A stretch of DNA of 64,000 nt, taken from NCBI GenBank assembly GCA_025808555.1, contig CP075526.1:946712-1010711 (forward strand). Direction: 5' to 3'. Numbering within the stretch: position 1 is the first letter of the stretch; each line of letters begins with the position of its first letter. Origin of the DNA: Anaerolineales bacterium (GTDB lineage Bacteria; Chloroflexota; Anaerolineae; Anaerolineales; UBA11579). Positions 15,045 to 24,416 of the stretch are shown one piece after another. A model generated the notes under the pieces. The model ran no database searches. It was not told where the DNA came from and was given only the letters and a program-made list of their open reading frames with translations. Made by a program: the position numbers and the translations under genes.

Positions 15045-15662
15045 CTACTTGCTTTCCAGACGCTGCAGCGTGACGCGGGCCAGATCCGCGGCCACCTCGT
15101 CAGGCGTGCGGGTCGCATCCACCACGGCCCAGCGCTGCGGCTCGGTCGCGATCAGTTCCTGGTAGCCGGCGTAGACGCGCTGGTGAAAGTCGGCATCGTA
15201 ATCATCTAGCCGGTTCCAGTTGCCATCCGCGTCACGGCGGCGCAAGCCGGCTTCCGGGCTGATATCAAAGAACAGGGTCAGGTCGGGTTTCAAGCCGCCG
15301 GTGGCAAAGCGTACCAGCTCAGCCAACTGGGTCAGATCCACCCCGTGGCCGTAACCCTGATAGGCCATGGTGCTATCGGCGTAGCGGTCACACAGCACCA
15401 CTTCGCCGGCATCGATGGCTGGGCGGATGACTTCGTCAACCAACTGGGCTCGCGAAGCCTGGAACAGCAGGATCTCGCTGCGCGGCTGCATGGCCTTGTT
15501 TCCCAGGTCGAACAGGACCTTGCGAATTTGGTCGCCGATGAGCGTGCCGCCCGGCTCACGCGTGGTCAGCACTTTGTAGCCAGCGGCGCGCAACGCCTCG
15601 GCCAGGCGCGGAATTTGGGAGGTCTTGCCGCTGCCTTCCGGGCCTTCCAGCGTGATGAACAC
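15045..15662 (-). CDS. tmk: thymidylate kinase
   Basis: 205 residues. Phosphorylates dTMP to dTDP. P-loop 'EGPEGSGKTSQI', 'TREPGGTLIGDQIR', and the 'CDRYADSTMAYQGYG' motif are typical. GTG start 3 nt after the glyQS stop, so translation is coupled to the tRNA ligase. Arg residues in the lid ('AGLRRRDADGNW') suggest the type with a basic lid. Confidence 0.94.
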   Translation of the reverse strand: MFITLEGPEGSGKTSQIPRLAEALRAAGYKVLTTREPGGTLIGDQIRKVLFDLGNKAMQPRSEILLFQASRAQLVDEVIRPAIDAGEVVLCDRYADSTMAYQGYGHGVDLTQLAELVRFATGGLKPDLTLFFDISPEAGLRRRDADGNWNRLDDYDADFHQRVYAGYQELIATEPQRWAVVDATRTPDEVAADLARVTLQRLESK

Positions 15663-15665
15663 CGC

Positions 15666-18600
15666 CTAGAACCCTTCCAGCTTGGAGAGGTCGGCTACGC
15701 CGTGGGCCAGGGCCGCCACGCGCTGCAGCAAGCCAAGGCGGTTGCGGCGCACGCTCTCGTCCTGGGCCATTACCATCACTTTGTCGAAGAAAGTGTTGAT
15801 GGCCGGGATCATCGGTGTGAAGGCCGCCATGAGCTCATCCACCGAGCCCGCGGCGCGGGGGGCGGCTTCGGCCGCCTGTACGGCGTCCAGCAGGCCGCGC
15901 TCGGCACTCTCAACCAGCGCGGTTTCTTCTACGGTGTAGGTCTCATTCAGATCGCGCGTGATGCGCACGCAGCGTGCAAAGGCGGCCAACGTCTGCGGCC
16001 AGTCCGGCTTGGCGCTGTGGGCGGCCAACTGGCGTACGGCGCGGGCGGCGGCGGCCGGGTTATGGCCCTGGGCGGCCAGCACCGCGTCCACCACATCGTG
16101 ACGTTCGCCGTTCTCCAGCAGCAGGGCGCGCAAGCGGCCCACAACAAAGTCCAGCGTGTCTTGCAGCACTTTGCCATCTGCCGCCACCGGTTGCCCGGTA
16201 GCAGCCCGCTCGATACCCTGACGCAGATCAAAGTCCATATCCCAGGCGATCAGGTTCTGCACCAGGCCGATGGCGGCGCGGCGCTGGGCGAACGGGTCTT
16301 TGGCGCCCGTGGGCGCCAAGCCCACGGCGAATAGGCCGGTCAGGCTGTCCAGGCGGTCGGCAAGGCCAACCGCCAACCCAGCCTTGCTCACCGGCGTGCT
16401 ATCGCCGGCGTAGCGCGGCAAGTAGTGCTCAAAAATAGCGTCGGCGACCGCGGCCGGTTCGCCCGATTCGAGCGCGTAGGTGCTCCCCATCACGCCCTGC
16501 AGCGAGGTCATCTCGACCACCATCTTGGTGACCAGATCGGCCTTGCTCAATTGGGCAGCGCGGTGGGCGGTCTGGGTCTCCTCCGCATCCAGGCCCAACG
16601 CAGGGCTGAGCACGCGGGTGAGTTCAGCCACGCGCTGTGCTTTGTCCCACATCGAGCCGAGCTCTTTCTGGAAGGTGAGCTGCTTGAGCCCATCCACATA
16701 ATGCGAGAACGGGTGCTCGCGGTCTTTGCGGATGAAGTAAGCCGCATCTGCAAAGCGGGCGCGCAGCACAGCTGCATTGCCAGCGGTGACTGCCTTGGCG
16801 TCAATATCGCCGTTGGCTACCGCAATAAAACTATTGAGCAGTTTGCCATCTTTTCCGATTGGAAAATATCGCTGGTGCTTCTTCATCACACCGATGAGGA
16901 CTTCTTGAGGCAGGTCCAGAAAGGCGGCGTCAAACTCGCCGCGCAGGGCGGTGGGGGCTTCCACCAAGTGGGTGACTTCGTCCAACAGGCCTGGGTCGTC
17001 CGGTATGTTGCCGCCTGCACTCGCCGCCAATTTCTCGATCTGCTTTTGAATGGCGGCTTTGCGCTGAGCCACATCCAGCAAGATGCCTTGCTTCTTCAGC
17101 TTGGCGAAATAATCCTTGGCATTGCTGACGACGAACTGCTCGCTGGCACCCAGGCGCAGGCCGCGGCTGCTCTTGGCAGCCTGCAGGCCGGCGTACTCGA
17201 ACGGCACGAGTGCATCGCCATGCAGCGCCAACAGCCAGCGCACGGGGCGCGAGAAGGTGACCCCGCTGGCGTTCCAGCGCATGGATTTTTCAAAACGCAG
17301 CCCGGCGATCAACTCTGGCAGTTTTTCGGCAAGCACCTCGGCCGCCAAGCGACCCTTGCGCTCGACGCGCGCCACGGCGTATTCGCCGCCGTCGATCGTT
17401 TCGATTTTGAGCGCGCTGGCCGGCAGCCCCTGGCCGCGGGCAAAGCCTTCGGCGGCCGGTGTGGGCGTGCCGTCGGCGCCAAAGGCGCGGGCGGCCGGCG
17501 GCCCCTTGACCACCTGCTGCAGGTCCGGCTGTTTGGCCGCCAAGGCGGCGACCTGTGCAACTAAGCGGCGCGGCGTGCCTTGCACCGTCACGCCTTTGTG
17601 CTCCAAGTGCTCAGCTTGCAGCAGCTGCTGCAAGCTGGCGGTTAATTGCTCGATGGCCGCGTCCAGGTCACTGGGCGGCAGTTCTTCGGTGCCGACCTCC
17701 AGCAAAAAGTCACTGGCGGTCTTGGGGCCGGTAATCTTCGCAGTCTTGGCGGCGGGCTTCGCCTCGGCCGCCTGCTCCAGCCAGGGATATTCTTCACGCT
17801 GGCGCTCGGCGGCATAGGCTTCAGCCACGCGGCTGGCCAGGGCGCGCATGCGCCGGAAGTAAGCCTGGCGCTCGGTCACGCCGATGGCGCCGCGCGCATC
17901 CAGAACATTGAAGGCATGCGAGGTGCGCAGCATATAGTCATAGGCGGGCAGCAGCAGGCCGCCATCCAGCGCGGCCTGGCCTTCGGCCTCGTATAGGTCA
18001 TACAGTTGGCGCAGGCGCTCCACGTCGGCCAACTCGAAGTAGTACTTGCTCTGCTCGCGCTCGGCCTGCAGGTTCAGGTCGCCCCAGCTGCGCTCAGCAC
18101 TCCAGCGCACATCGCCAACATAATTCACGTCTTGCAGCGCCATGGCGATGCGGTCGAGCCCGTAGGTGATCTCCACCGAAACCGGCTCGAGGGTGATCCC
18201 ACCGGCCTGCTGGAAATAGGTGAACTGGGTGATCTCCAACCCATCCAGCCAGACTTCCCAACCCAGGCCCCAGGCGCCCAGCGTCGGTGAGGCCCAGTTG
18301 TCTTCCACAAAACGAATGTCGTGCTTGTGCACGTCAATGCCGATGGCCTGCAGGGAACGCAAGTAGATCTCCTGCGGGTTGCCAGGGTCTGGTTTGAGAA
18401 TCACCTGGAACTGGTGATGCTGTTGCAGGCGATTGGGATTCTCGCCGTAGCGGCCGTCGTCGGGGCGCACGGAGGGCTCGACATAGGCCACATTCCACGG
18501 CTCGGGGCCGATCACGCGCAGGAAGGTGGCCGGGTTCATGGTGCCGGCGCCGACCTGTTGGCTGTAGGGCTGCCAGAGGACACAGCCTTGCTCCACCCAG

Positions 18601-18758
18601 AACTGCTGCAACGCCATCACGATGGACTGAAAATCGCGCGGTGCGGCGGGCTTGGGCGCGGCCTGCTTGCGTCCAGCCGCACTCGTGCGGCTGGGGGTCT
18701 TCTTCGCCTTGGGAGCGGATCTCTTTGCTGCGGTGGTTTTGGACTTTGACTTGGCCAT
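15666..18758 (-). CDS. glyQS: glycyl-tRNA synthetase, alpha and beta subunits fused
   Basis: 1030 residues. Charges tRNA-Gly. Residues about 40-325 match the GlyQ alpha subunit ('[15 protein letters not shown]', '[19 protein letters not shown]', '[13 protein letters not shown]'); a 30-residue Ala/Lys linker follows; the rest is GlyS beta from '[15 protein letters not shown]' to a DALR-like C-terminus. Most bacteria keep the subunits separate; fusions are known in Chlamydia and plant organelles. A Lys/Ala/Ser-rich N-terminal tail of about 40 residues is unusual. The upstream ATG at 18770 lies within the -10 box, so 18758 is the start. Confidence 0.93.
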   Translation of the reverse strand: MAKSKSKTTAAKRSAPKAKKTPSRTSAAGRKQAAPKPAAPRDFQSIVMALQQFWVEQGCVLWQPYSQQVGAGTMNPATFLRVIGPEPWNVAYVEPSVRPDDGRYGENPNRLQQHHQFQVILKPDPGNPQEIYLRSLQAIGIDVHKHDIRFVEDNWASPTLGAWGLGWEVWLDGLEITQFTYFQQAGGITLEPVSVEITYGLDRIAMALQDVNYVGDVRWSAERSWGDLNLQAEREQSKYYFELADVERLRQLYDLYEAEGQAALDGGLLLPAYDYMLRTSHAFNVLDARGAIGVTERQAYFRRMRALASRVAEAYAAERQREEYPWLEQAAEAKPAAKTAKITGPKTASDFLLEVGTEELPPSDLDAAIEQLTASLQQLLQAEHLEHKGVTVQGTPRRLVAQVAALAAKQPDLQQVVKGPPAARAFGADGTPTPAAEGFARGQGLPASALKIETIDGGEYAVARVERKGRLAAEVLAEKLPELIAGLRFEKSMRWNASGVTFSRPVRWLLALHGDALVPFEYAGLQAAKSSRGLRLGASEQFVVSNAKDYFAKLKKQGILLDVAQRKAAIQKQIEKLAASAGGNIPDDPGLLDEVTHLVEAPTALRGEFDAAFLDLPQEVLIGVMKKHQRYFPIGKDGKLLNSFIAVANGDIDAKAVTAGNAAVLRARFADAAYFIRKDREHPFSHYVDGLKQLTFQKELGSMWDKAQRVAELTRVLSPALGLDAEETQTAHRAAQLSKADLVTKMVVEMTSLQGVMGSTYALESGEPAAVADAIFEHYLPRYAGDSTPVSKAGLAVGLADRLDSLTGLFAVGLAPTGAKDPFAQRRAAIGLVQNLIAWDMDFDLRQGIERAATGQPVAADGKVLQDTLDFVVGRLRALLLENGERHDVVDAVLAAQGHNPAAAARAVRQLAAHSAKPDWPQTLAAFARCVRITRDLNETYTVEETALVESAERGLLDAVQAAEAAPRAAGSVDELMAAFTPMIPAINTFFDKVMVMAQDESVRRNRLGLLQRVAALAHGVADLSKLEGF

Positions 18759-18768
18759 GTGAACGTCC

Positions 18769-18774
18769 ATTATA
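18769..18774 (-). promoter_or_regulatory. -10 box, leaderless type, of glyQS
   Basis: TATAAT on the minus strand; it contains the T-A-T-A-ATG overlap that creates a false upstream start at 18770. The real ATG at 18758 is 10 nt further on. Confidence 0.7.
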
Positions 18775-18982
18775 AACGGCGGCGCCTCTTGCTCCTCACC
18801 CTCGGCTCGTTCGGAATGACAGCACGCCGAAAGATATTGTTGCTGGAATATGGGTGGGGGTTAAAAGTTATTACTAACAACTTTTTCTCTTCCAAGCCTG
18901 GCATACCCATGCGGGGCTTATAGCAGAGAATGTTGGTTGGCAGGTTTGATGAAGCCGATTGTCAAGCAACTGAAACTAGCCC

Positions 18983-19006
18983 GTAATTGCAATTACCAAT
19001 TACTAT
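18983..19006 (+). promoter_or_regulatory. palindrome and -10 box before the glycosyltransferase gene
   Basis: Perfect 14-bp palindrome GTAATTGCAATTAC (18983-18996) followed by TACTAT (19001-19006), 6 nt before the ATG at 19013. The palindrome lies in the spacer region and could be an operator. The rest of 18775-18982 is AT-rich with a weak AAAAGTT/AACTTTT hairpin and no gene. Confidence 0.45.
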
Positions 19007-19012
19007 CCCTGT

Positions 19013-20035
19013 ATGCCCCCGCGCATCCTCTACGACGGCTGGCCGCTGACCCACGCCTCACTGGGCGCGGCAGCCGCTCACCTGCGTGAGCTGCTGGCTG
19101 CCGCGCCCACCGAGGCCGAACTGCTGCTGGCCCTGCCCGGTGCGATCAGCGAGCCGCTGCCTGCCCGCGTGCAGACCCTGCTCGCCACCCCGCGCGAGCG
19201 TGGCGACTGGGAGCAAAGCCGCCTGCAGGCCCTGGCCGTAGAGCACGGCGCGACAGTCATCCACACCACCGCCCGCGCCGCGTCGCTGCTGGGCAAGGTG
19301 CCCACCCTGGCCAGTCCGGCTGAATACGCGGCTAGCCCCGCTGCCCGCGGCCGCATGGCGGCCGCCCAGGCCAGCGGCGGCCTGGCGCGCGCGCGCCTGC
19401 TGTGGCCGAGCGACCTGCCCGCCCCGGCTCATTCCGGCGTGCTCAATACGCTGCCGCCGGTCGCCGCGCCTGTTACGCAGGCCGCGTTGCCCGCCAACAC
19501 TCCGCAAGAATATTTGCTGTACCACGGCTCTGGCCAGCCCGAAGCGCTGCTGCCACTGCTCAAAGCGTGGACCTGGGCGGCGGGCTCCATCGGCGAGCTG
19601 TACCCGCTCCTGATCGCTGGCCTGGACGCGCAGCAGGACGCCTGGCTGCAGAGCCAGCTGCCTATTTTCGATGTGCAGGACTATGTGCAAACCATCCAGC
19701 CCAGCCCAACCGAACTGCACGCGCTCATCCAAAGCTGTACCGCTCTCATTCACCCTGAGCCGCCGCCAGCGTGGGGCAGCAGCCTGCGCCAGGCGCTGGC
19801 CTACGGCAAAGCGATCGTGGCGCTGCAGGAGCCACTGACCGAGACGATGGCCGGCTCAGCCGCCTACCTGGCGCCCGCCGGGGATACGCGCAGCCTGGGC
19901 GCGGCCATCATCACCGTTGTGGTCGAAGAGAGTGTGCGCGCCGCGCTGGAGCAACAGGCCGCACAAAAAAGCGCCCGCTGGACGGCGGACGCTTTTGAAG
20001 CTGCACTCAAAGCACTGTATTCGGAATTGGCTTAG
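19013..20035 (+). CDS. glycosyltransferase, GT4-like
   Basis: 340 residues. The C-terminal half has the GT-B pattern: 'EYLLYHGSGQPEALLPLLKAW', then 'CTALIHPEPPPAWGSSLRQAL' and 'AYLAPAGDTRSLGAAI', equivalent to the donor-binding E-x7-E region of GT4 enzymes. The N-terminal half is short and Ala-rich. Its acceptor and sugar are unknown and no other glycan gene is next to it. The gene overlaps the converging LysM gene by 4 nt. Confidence 0.72.
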   Translation: MPPRILYDGWPLTHASLGAAAAHLRELLAAAPTEAELLLALPGAISEPLPARVQTLLATPRERGDWEQSRLQALAVEHGATVIHTTARAASLLGKVPTLASPAEYAASPAARGRMAAAQASGGLARARLLWPSDLPAPAHSGVLNTLPPVAAPVTQAALPANTPQEYLLYHGSGQPEALLPLLKAWTWAAGSIGELYPLLIAGLDAQQDAWLQSQLPIFDVQDYVQTIQPSPTELHALIQSCTALIHPEPPPAWGSSLRQALAYGKAIVALQEPLTETMAGSAAYLAPAGDTRSLGAAIITVVVEESVRAALEQQAAQKSARWTADAFEAALKALYSELA

Positions 20036-20871
20036 AAGCGGCGGCGCGAGAGCTGCCAGCTGTAGAAACCCAGCCCGCCACCTGCCACGACCAATACAAT
20101 CCCCAGCAGCCCCATCAACGGAGACGGCGGGCCGCCCTCTTCCGGCGTCAGAATGTTGAACCCGCCGGAGGAACCGGCTTGGGCGCCAAAGTTCAGGCTG
20201 GTCTCATCGCCCGGGCTGAGCTGGATGGTTGCGCTCTGGGCGGTGGTGGGGTTGAAGCCTTGCGGGGCGGCCACGCTCACGGTGTATTCGCCGCCCGGCA
20301 GGTCATCAAAGCACACGGCCTGCGGCAGGCCGGTGGTGGCATCCAGCTGGGCCAGCGTATCGCCCTGGCGTGAGGCCAGGCCGGTGCGCTCGCTGACGCT
20401 GGCCGCGCCGCCGGGGATGCCCAGTTCGGCATCCTGGCGCATGGCGTCACCATTCACGTCGTCAAACAGCAGCACACAGATGGTGCCGGTACCGGGTGTG
20501 CCTTCGGGTGTGCTGGTGGCAACCACTTCGGAAGTCGGTTCTGGAGCAGTGGGCGTGGTCTGCGCGGCAGTCGCCAGCACCACGGTTTCACCTTCCTGCA
20601 GCACCTTGTCCGGTCCCCAGCCGTTCAAAATGCGCAGTTGCTCGATAGGAATATTGAACTTTCCTGCGATCAACCACGGGGAATCGCCCGGCAGGGCAGT
20701 ATACAAAATACGCCCATCCGGGCCTGGCTCAGGCAGGGGTTGCGGCGTAGATTGAAACAAGGGAGAGGCTGCCGCCTGGCTCGGCCAGGCCGAGAGGGCC
20801 ACCACCGCCAGCAGGCTTGCCAGCATCAGAAGCAGGGGCAGCTTCTTTAGAAGCTCTTTACCTATGCGCAT
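20032..20871 (-). CDS. secreted LysM and SdrD-B-like surface protein with C-terminal anchor helix
   Basis: 279 residues: signal or anchor helix (12-35), LysM module (about 55-105, 'LYTALPGDSPWLIAGKFNI'), Thr/Pro linker, an SdrD/Cna-B-like repeat (about 130-235, 'LFDDVNGDAMRQDAELGIPG' and 'FDDLPGGEYTVSV'), a Gly-rich stretch, and a C-terminal helix ending in Arg-Arg-Arg-Phe. It probably binds peptidoglycan and stays attached to the membrane. A TATAAT lies 6 nt before the ATG. Confidence 0.82.
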   Translation of the reverse strand: MRIGKELLKKLPLLLMLASLLAVVALSAWPSQAAASPLFQSTPQPLPEPGPDGRILYTALPGDSPWLIAGKFNIPIEQLRILNGWGPDKVLQEGETVVLATAAQTTPTAPEPTSEVVATSTPEGTPGTGTICVLLFDDVNGDAMRQDAELGIPGGAASVSERTGLASRQGDTLAQLDATTGLPQAVCFDDLPGGEYTVSVAAPQGFNPTTAQSATIQLSPGDETSLNFGAQAGSSGGFNILTPEEGGPPSPLMGLLGIVLVVAGGGLGFYSWQLSRRRF

Positions 20872-20877
20872 AAAAGG

Positions 20878-20901
20878 ATTATATCAACGCGGCACTATAA
20901 T
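20878..20901. promoter_or_regulatory. divergent -10 boxes of the LysM and GNAT genes
   Basis: Minus-strand TATAAT at 20878-20883 (6 nt from the LysM ATG at 20871) and plus-strand TATAAT at 20896-20901 (15 nt from the ATG at 20917). The two promoters share a 46-bp region and could interfere. Confidence 0.6.
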
Positions 20902-20916
20902 TGAATTGAGCGTCCC

Positions 20917-21891
20917 ATGAGCGCCAGCGCTGCCCATTTTCCCGTTTCCACCCGCCCCGCCAACCTACGTCCCTTTGATGCCCGCCGAGACCTGTTGGCC
21001 GTGGCTGACCTGGTGGAGCTGTGCTTTGCCCCCACGCTGGATTCGGATGGTTACCAGTACATCCGCCAGATGCGCCAGGCCGCCCGCGCCGGGCGCTGGC
21101 TGCCGACCCAACCCGCCGACCTTGACGCGCCGCTGATGGGCATGGTGTGGGTGGAGGACGGCGTGCTGGTGGGCAACCTGAGCTTGATCCCGCAGCACCT
21201 GGGCAGCCGCACCCGCTACCTCATCGCCAATGTGGCCGTGCATCCCAACCACCGCGGGCGCGGCATTGCCGCCCTGCTGACCCAGGCCGCGCTGGAGGAT
21301 GTGCGCAGCCGCGGCCGCGCCGAAGCCTGGCTGCAAGTGGACCAAAACAACGAGACCGCGGTCAATCTCTACCGCCGCCTGGGCTTTGTGGAAAAGATGC
21401 GCCGCACCAGTTGGCGCGGCTTGCCCCAGGCCGCCCCGGCGGCAAACTCCATACGCATCCGCAAACGAATCGATGCCGACTGGGGCATGCAAAACATCTG
21501 GCTGGATGCGCTCTACCCCGCCGATGTTCGCTGGCAGTTGCCGCTCAAGACCAGCGCCCTGCGCCCAGGCTGGCAAGCCAGCCTGCAGCGCCTGTTCGGC
21601 GACCCGCGCACGGTGCACTGGAGCGCCGTCCACGGCGACCGCCTGCAGGCCGTGCTCAGTTGGCAAAGCTCCACGCTGGAGGCCGACCGCCTCTGGCTGG
21701 CGGCCGACCCGCACGATGCGCAGCCCCCGCTGGCACAATTGCTGGCCAGCGCCAGCCGCCAGCTGCGGCGTGACCGCAAGCTGGCGCTCAACTATCCCGC
21801 CGGCCTGGCCGCCGAGGCCATGCAAGCGGCGGGTTTCTCCGCCTTGCGCACCCTGATCTGGATGCGCTACCCATGGGAGGTTTCTGCTTGA
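20917..21891 (+). CDS. GNAT acetyltransferase with degenerate second domain
   Basis: 324 residues. Residues 20-170 form a complete GNAT domain: acetyl-CoA loop 'VHPNHRGRGIAALLTQAAL' and 'VDQNNETAVNLYRRLGFVE'. Residues 185-320 look like a second GNAT fold without the CoA loop, as in MshD-like tandem enzymes. Substrate unknown. The end overlaps the next gene. Confidence 0.85.
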   Translation: MSASAAHFPVSTRPANLRPFDARRDLLAVADLVELCFAPTLDSDGYQYIRQMRQAARAGRWLPTQPADLDAPLMGMVWVEDGVLVGNLSLIPQHLGSRTRYLIANVAVHPNHRGRGIAALLTQAALEDVRSRGRAEAWLQVDQNNETAVNLYRRLGFVEKMRRTSWRGLPQAAPAANSIRIRKRIDADWGMQNIWLDALYPADVRWQLPLKTSALRPGWQASLQRLFGDPRTVHWSAVHGDRLQAVLSWQSSTLEADRLWLAADPHDAQPPLAQLLASASRQLRRDRKLALNYPAGLAAEAMQAAGFSALRTLIWMRYPWEVSA

Positions 21892-22301
21892 CTTTGCACA
21901 CACAAGATGAACTGCGCGCGCTGCTGCAGAACGCGCGCACGATCGCCGTGGTCGGCCATTCCGATAAGCCGTACCGCACCAGCTACCGCATCGCCAGCTA
22001 TCTGCGCCAGGCGGGCTACCAAGTCTTCCCGGTCAATCCGCTGCTGAGCAGCATTGATGGCCAGCCTGTGTATCCAGACCTGGCCTCGGTGCCAGTGCCG
22101 ATCGACATCGTAGACGTCTTCCGCCGCTCTGAACATTTGCAAGACGTGGTGGAGGATGCCATCGCCGCCGGCGCCAAAGCCGTATGGTCCCAGGTGGGCG
22201 TGGAGGATGCAGCCGCAGCGGCGGCGGCGCAAGCCGCCGGCCTGCAGATGGTGATGGACCGTTGCATCATGGTGGATCATCGCAGTTTGATCGGTAAATA
22301 A
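21888..22301 (+). CDS. CoA-binding protein, YccU type
   Basis: 137 residues forming one CoA_binding Rossmann domain: 'IAVVGHSDKPYRTSYRIASYL', 'YQVFPVNPLLSSIDG', 'VWSQVGVED', and a closing 'VMDRCIMVDH'. These proteins bind CoA and are thought to act as CoA reservoirs or redox-linked regulators. I choose the TTG at 21888, which overlaps the GNAT stop and has GGGAGG 8 nt upstream; the ATG at 21873 is part of that site. Confidence 0.85.
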   Translation: MTLHTQDELRALLQNARTIAVVGHSDKPYRTSYRIASYLRQAGYQVFPVNPLLSSIDGQPVYPDLASVPVPIDIVDVFRRSEHLQDVVEDAIAAGAKAVWSQVGVEDAAAAAAAQAAGLQMVMDRCIMVDHRSLIGK

Positions 22302-22331
22302 AAAGAGGCCCATACGGGCCTCTTTTTATTT
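22296..22331. terminator. bidirectional intrinsic terminator
   Basis: 16-bp arms (AAATAAAAAGAGGCCC and its complement) around ATAC, with A- and T-runs, between the converging CoA-binding and DoxX genes. Confidence 0.95.
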
Positions 22332-22340
22332 ACAGAGTCG

Positions 22341-22907
22341 TCACTTCTTTCTTGGTTTTGCGTCTTCCCTGCCCCAGGGTGTACCGATCCAGGGGAGCAG
22401 GAAGTAGTCCAGACCCAGGTACCCAGCGATCTTCCAGCCCATGATCAGGCCCAGCGCCGCCACGAAGAGCAGCGGGTTGGTGCTGGCCGAACCCGCCAGC
22501 ATGAAGTTGAAGTTCATGAAGCCACCGAAGAAGGCAGCAATGCCTGTGAAGGCACCCAGGATCAGGGCAATGCCCACCAGCACCTCACCGTAAGCAATGA
22601 GCTTGGCGAACCAGGTGTACGCCTCGGTGTCCAGCATGAACTGCAAGAAATCACGGTACCAGTCAAACGAGATTGGCGGTCGGCCAGTCTCCGGGATGGC
22701 TACGGCGTTGGTCCAGTAGCCCTTCAGGGCCTCGCCGGTCTGGGTCCAGGCCGGGTTGCTGATCTTGCCCAGGCCAGACTGCAGCCATTCGTAGCCCAGC
22801 CACACACGCACAGCCAGCCACACCCATGCCATCCGCAGATCATTGAATAAAAACTTAGCGATTGGGGGATCCTGGATCAGGCGACCCCGTTGCACAACAG
22901 AGCTCAT
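22341..22907 (-). CDS. DoxX-family membrane protein
   Basis: 188 residues with four helices and the DoxX pattern ('LGYEWLQSGLGKI', 'GEVLVGIALILGAFTGIAAF', 'FNFMLAGSASTNPLLF'). Such proteins are quinone-linked or thiosulfate-related membrane subunits. The ATG at 22907 follows AGGAGGAAGAT. A hairpin (22919-22938) stands just before the ribosome binding site. Confidence 0.86.
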   Translation of the reverse strand: MSSVVQRGRLIQDPPIAKFLFNDLRMAWVWLAVRVWLGYEWLQSGLGKISNPAWTQTGEALKGYWTNAVAIPETGRPPISFDWYRDFLQFMLDTEAYTWFAKLIAYGEVLVGIALILGAFTGIAAFFGGFMNFNFMLAGSASTNPLLFVAALGLIMGWKIAGYLGLDYFLLPWIGTPWGREDAKPRKK

Positions 22908-22918
22908 ATCTTCCTCCT

Positions 22919-23013
22919 GGTTTGCGTATCGGCAAACCGTGACCAAAAAGTTGCCAACACTTTACGCTGGCGCCGCTTTACACACTAGGGACATATTGCC
23001 CAAATACTGTCCC
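22919..23013 (-). promoter_or_regulatory. inverted repeats in the DoxX/CoA-transferase intergenic region
   Basis: In the 216-bp gap two repeats stand out: GGTTTGC/GCAAACC (22919-22938, 7 bp) near the DoxX ribosome binding site and GGGACA/TGTCCC (22988-22993 and 23008-23013). Either could be an operator or leader hairpin; the rest of the gap shows nothing more. Confidence 0.45.
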
Positions 23014-23111
23014 AAGATCCCTGGGATAGTGGCCTTCCGAGGACCTTACTCACAGGATAAATATACAAAACTTACCAACATTCGTCATCTGGCAAGGATG
23101 CCTGCTTTCTG

Positions 23112-23117
23112 TATGAT
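23112..23117 (+). promoter_or_regulatory. -10 box, leaderless type, of the CoA-transferase gene
   Basis: TATGAT 6 nt before the ATG at 23124, with a CTGGCA -35 match at 23089-23094 and a 17-bp spacer. Confidence 0.5.
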
Positions 23118-23123
23118 GTGAGC

Positions 23124-24416
23124 ATGAACGCCGCCAATACTGCATTCGCCCAAAAGACCATCACTCCGGCTGAGGCCGTACACCAGATCCCCTCCGGCGC
23201 CCGAATCTATATGGGCGGCGGGGCGGGCTTCCCACAGGAGATCGAGCGCGCCCTGGTGGCCCGGGCGGCTGCGCTCGAGAACGTCGAAGTGGTGCATGTG
23301 CTCACCTTCGCCGGCGGCGCCTACCTGGAGCCGCGCTTCACGCGCAGCTTCCGCCACCGGGCGCTGTTCATCGGCGCGCCAGCCCGCAAAGCAGTGAACG
23401 AAGGCCGCGCCGATTACATTCCGATCTTTCTCTCCGAAGTGCCTGCGCTCTTTCGAGACGGGCTGCTGCCACTCGACATTGCCTTCATCCAGGTTTCCCC
23501 GCCTGACCAGCACGGCTTCTGCTCCTACGGCGTTGAGGTCGGCGTCACCAAGCCGGCCGCCGAAGCGGCCACCATGGTGATCGCCGAAGTCAACCCGCAG
23601 ATGCCGCGCGTGCTGGGCGACTCGTTCATTCATGTCAGCGATATTGATTACCTGGTACCGGTGGATTACCCGCTGCCCGAGCCGGTGCACAAAGAGATCA
23701 CGCCGGAACAGGAGACGATCGGTGAGCTGGTGGCCGACCTGGTGCCTGACGAGGCCACGCTGCAGCTTGGCATTGGCGCCTTGCCCAACGCGGTGCTGGC
23801 CAAGCTGGGCAACAAGCGCAACCTGGGCATCCACAGCGAGCTGTTTTCCGACGGCGTGGTGGACCTGGTGGAACAGGGCGTGGTGACCAACACAGCCAAG
23901 ACCCTGCACCCCGGCAAGATCGTGGCCGGTTTCCTGTTCGGCTCGCAGCGGCTGTACAACTTTGTGGAAGACAACGCCATGATCGAGCTGCACCCTACCG
24001 ATTATGTGAATGATCCGTTTGTGATCGCTCAGAACCACAAGATGACCGCGATCAACTCGGCGATCGAGGTGGACCTGAGCGGGCAGGTGTGTGCGGATTC
24101 AGTGGGCGGCTATTTTTATAGCGGCATCGGCGGCCAGCTGGATTTCTTCCGCGGGGCGGTGCGCTCCAAAGGCGGCAAGGCCATCGTGGCCCTGCCCTCC
24201 CTGGCCCGCGGCGACATCTCGCGCATCGTGCCACGCCTACGCGAGGGTGCCGGCGTGGTCACTTCCCGCGGCGATGTGCATTACGTCGTCACGGAATACG
24301 GGATCGCATCCTTGCACGGCAAGAGTGTGCGCGAGCGGGCCAGCGAACTGATCAACGTAGCCCACCCGGAACACCGCGAGGAATTGCGCTACTTTATGCG
24401 CCAGCAGGGTTGGTAG
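23124..24416 (+). CDS. acetyl-CoA hydrolase/CoA-transferase (4-hydroxybutyrate or acetate CoA-transferase type)
   Basis: 430 residues spanning both halves of the Cat1/Cat2 family. The catalytic Glu is Glu239 in 'GIHSELFSDG', and the glycine-rich CoA site 'GGQLDFFRGA' follows. These enzymes move CoA between acetate, butyrate, succinate or 4-hydroxybutyrate, as expected in fermentative metabolism. The ATG at 23124 fits the promoter; a GTG at 23118 is an alternative. The 3' end overlaps the histidine kinase gene by 23 nt on the other strand. Confidence 0.92.
   Translation: MNAANTAFAQKTITPAEAVHQIPSGARIYMGGGAGFPQEIERALVARAAALENVEVVHVLTFAGGAYLEPRFTRSFRHRALFIGAPARKAVNEGRADYIPIFLSEVPALFRDGLLPLDIAFIQVSPPDQHGFCSYGVEVGVTKPAAEAATMVIAEVNPQMPRVLGDSFIHVSDIDYLVPVDYPLPEPVHKEITPEQETIGELVADLVPDEATLQLGIGALPNAVLAKLGNKRNLGIHSELFSDGVVDLVEQGVVTNTAKTLHPGKIVAGFLFGSQRLYNFVEDNAMIELHPTDYVNDPFVIAQNHKMTAINSAIEVDLSGQVCADSVGGYFYSGIGGQLDFFRGAVRSKGGKAIVALPSLARGDISRIVPRLREGAGVVTSRGDVHYVVTEYGIASLHGKSVRERASELINVAHPEHREELRYFMRQQGW

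Noticed and set aside
18863-18885. AAAAGTT/AACTTTT hairpin as a terminator
   Set aside because: It lies upstream of two divergent genes, so no transcript needs to end there, and the stem is short and AT-only.
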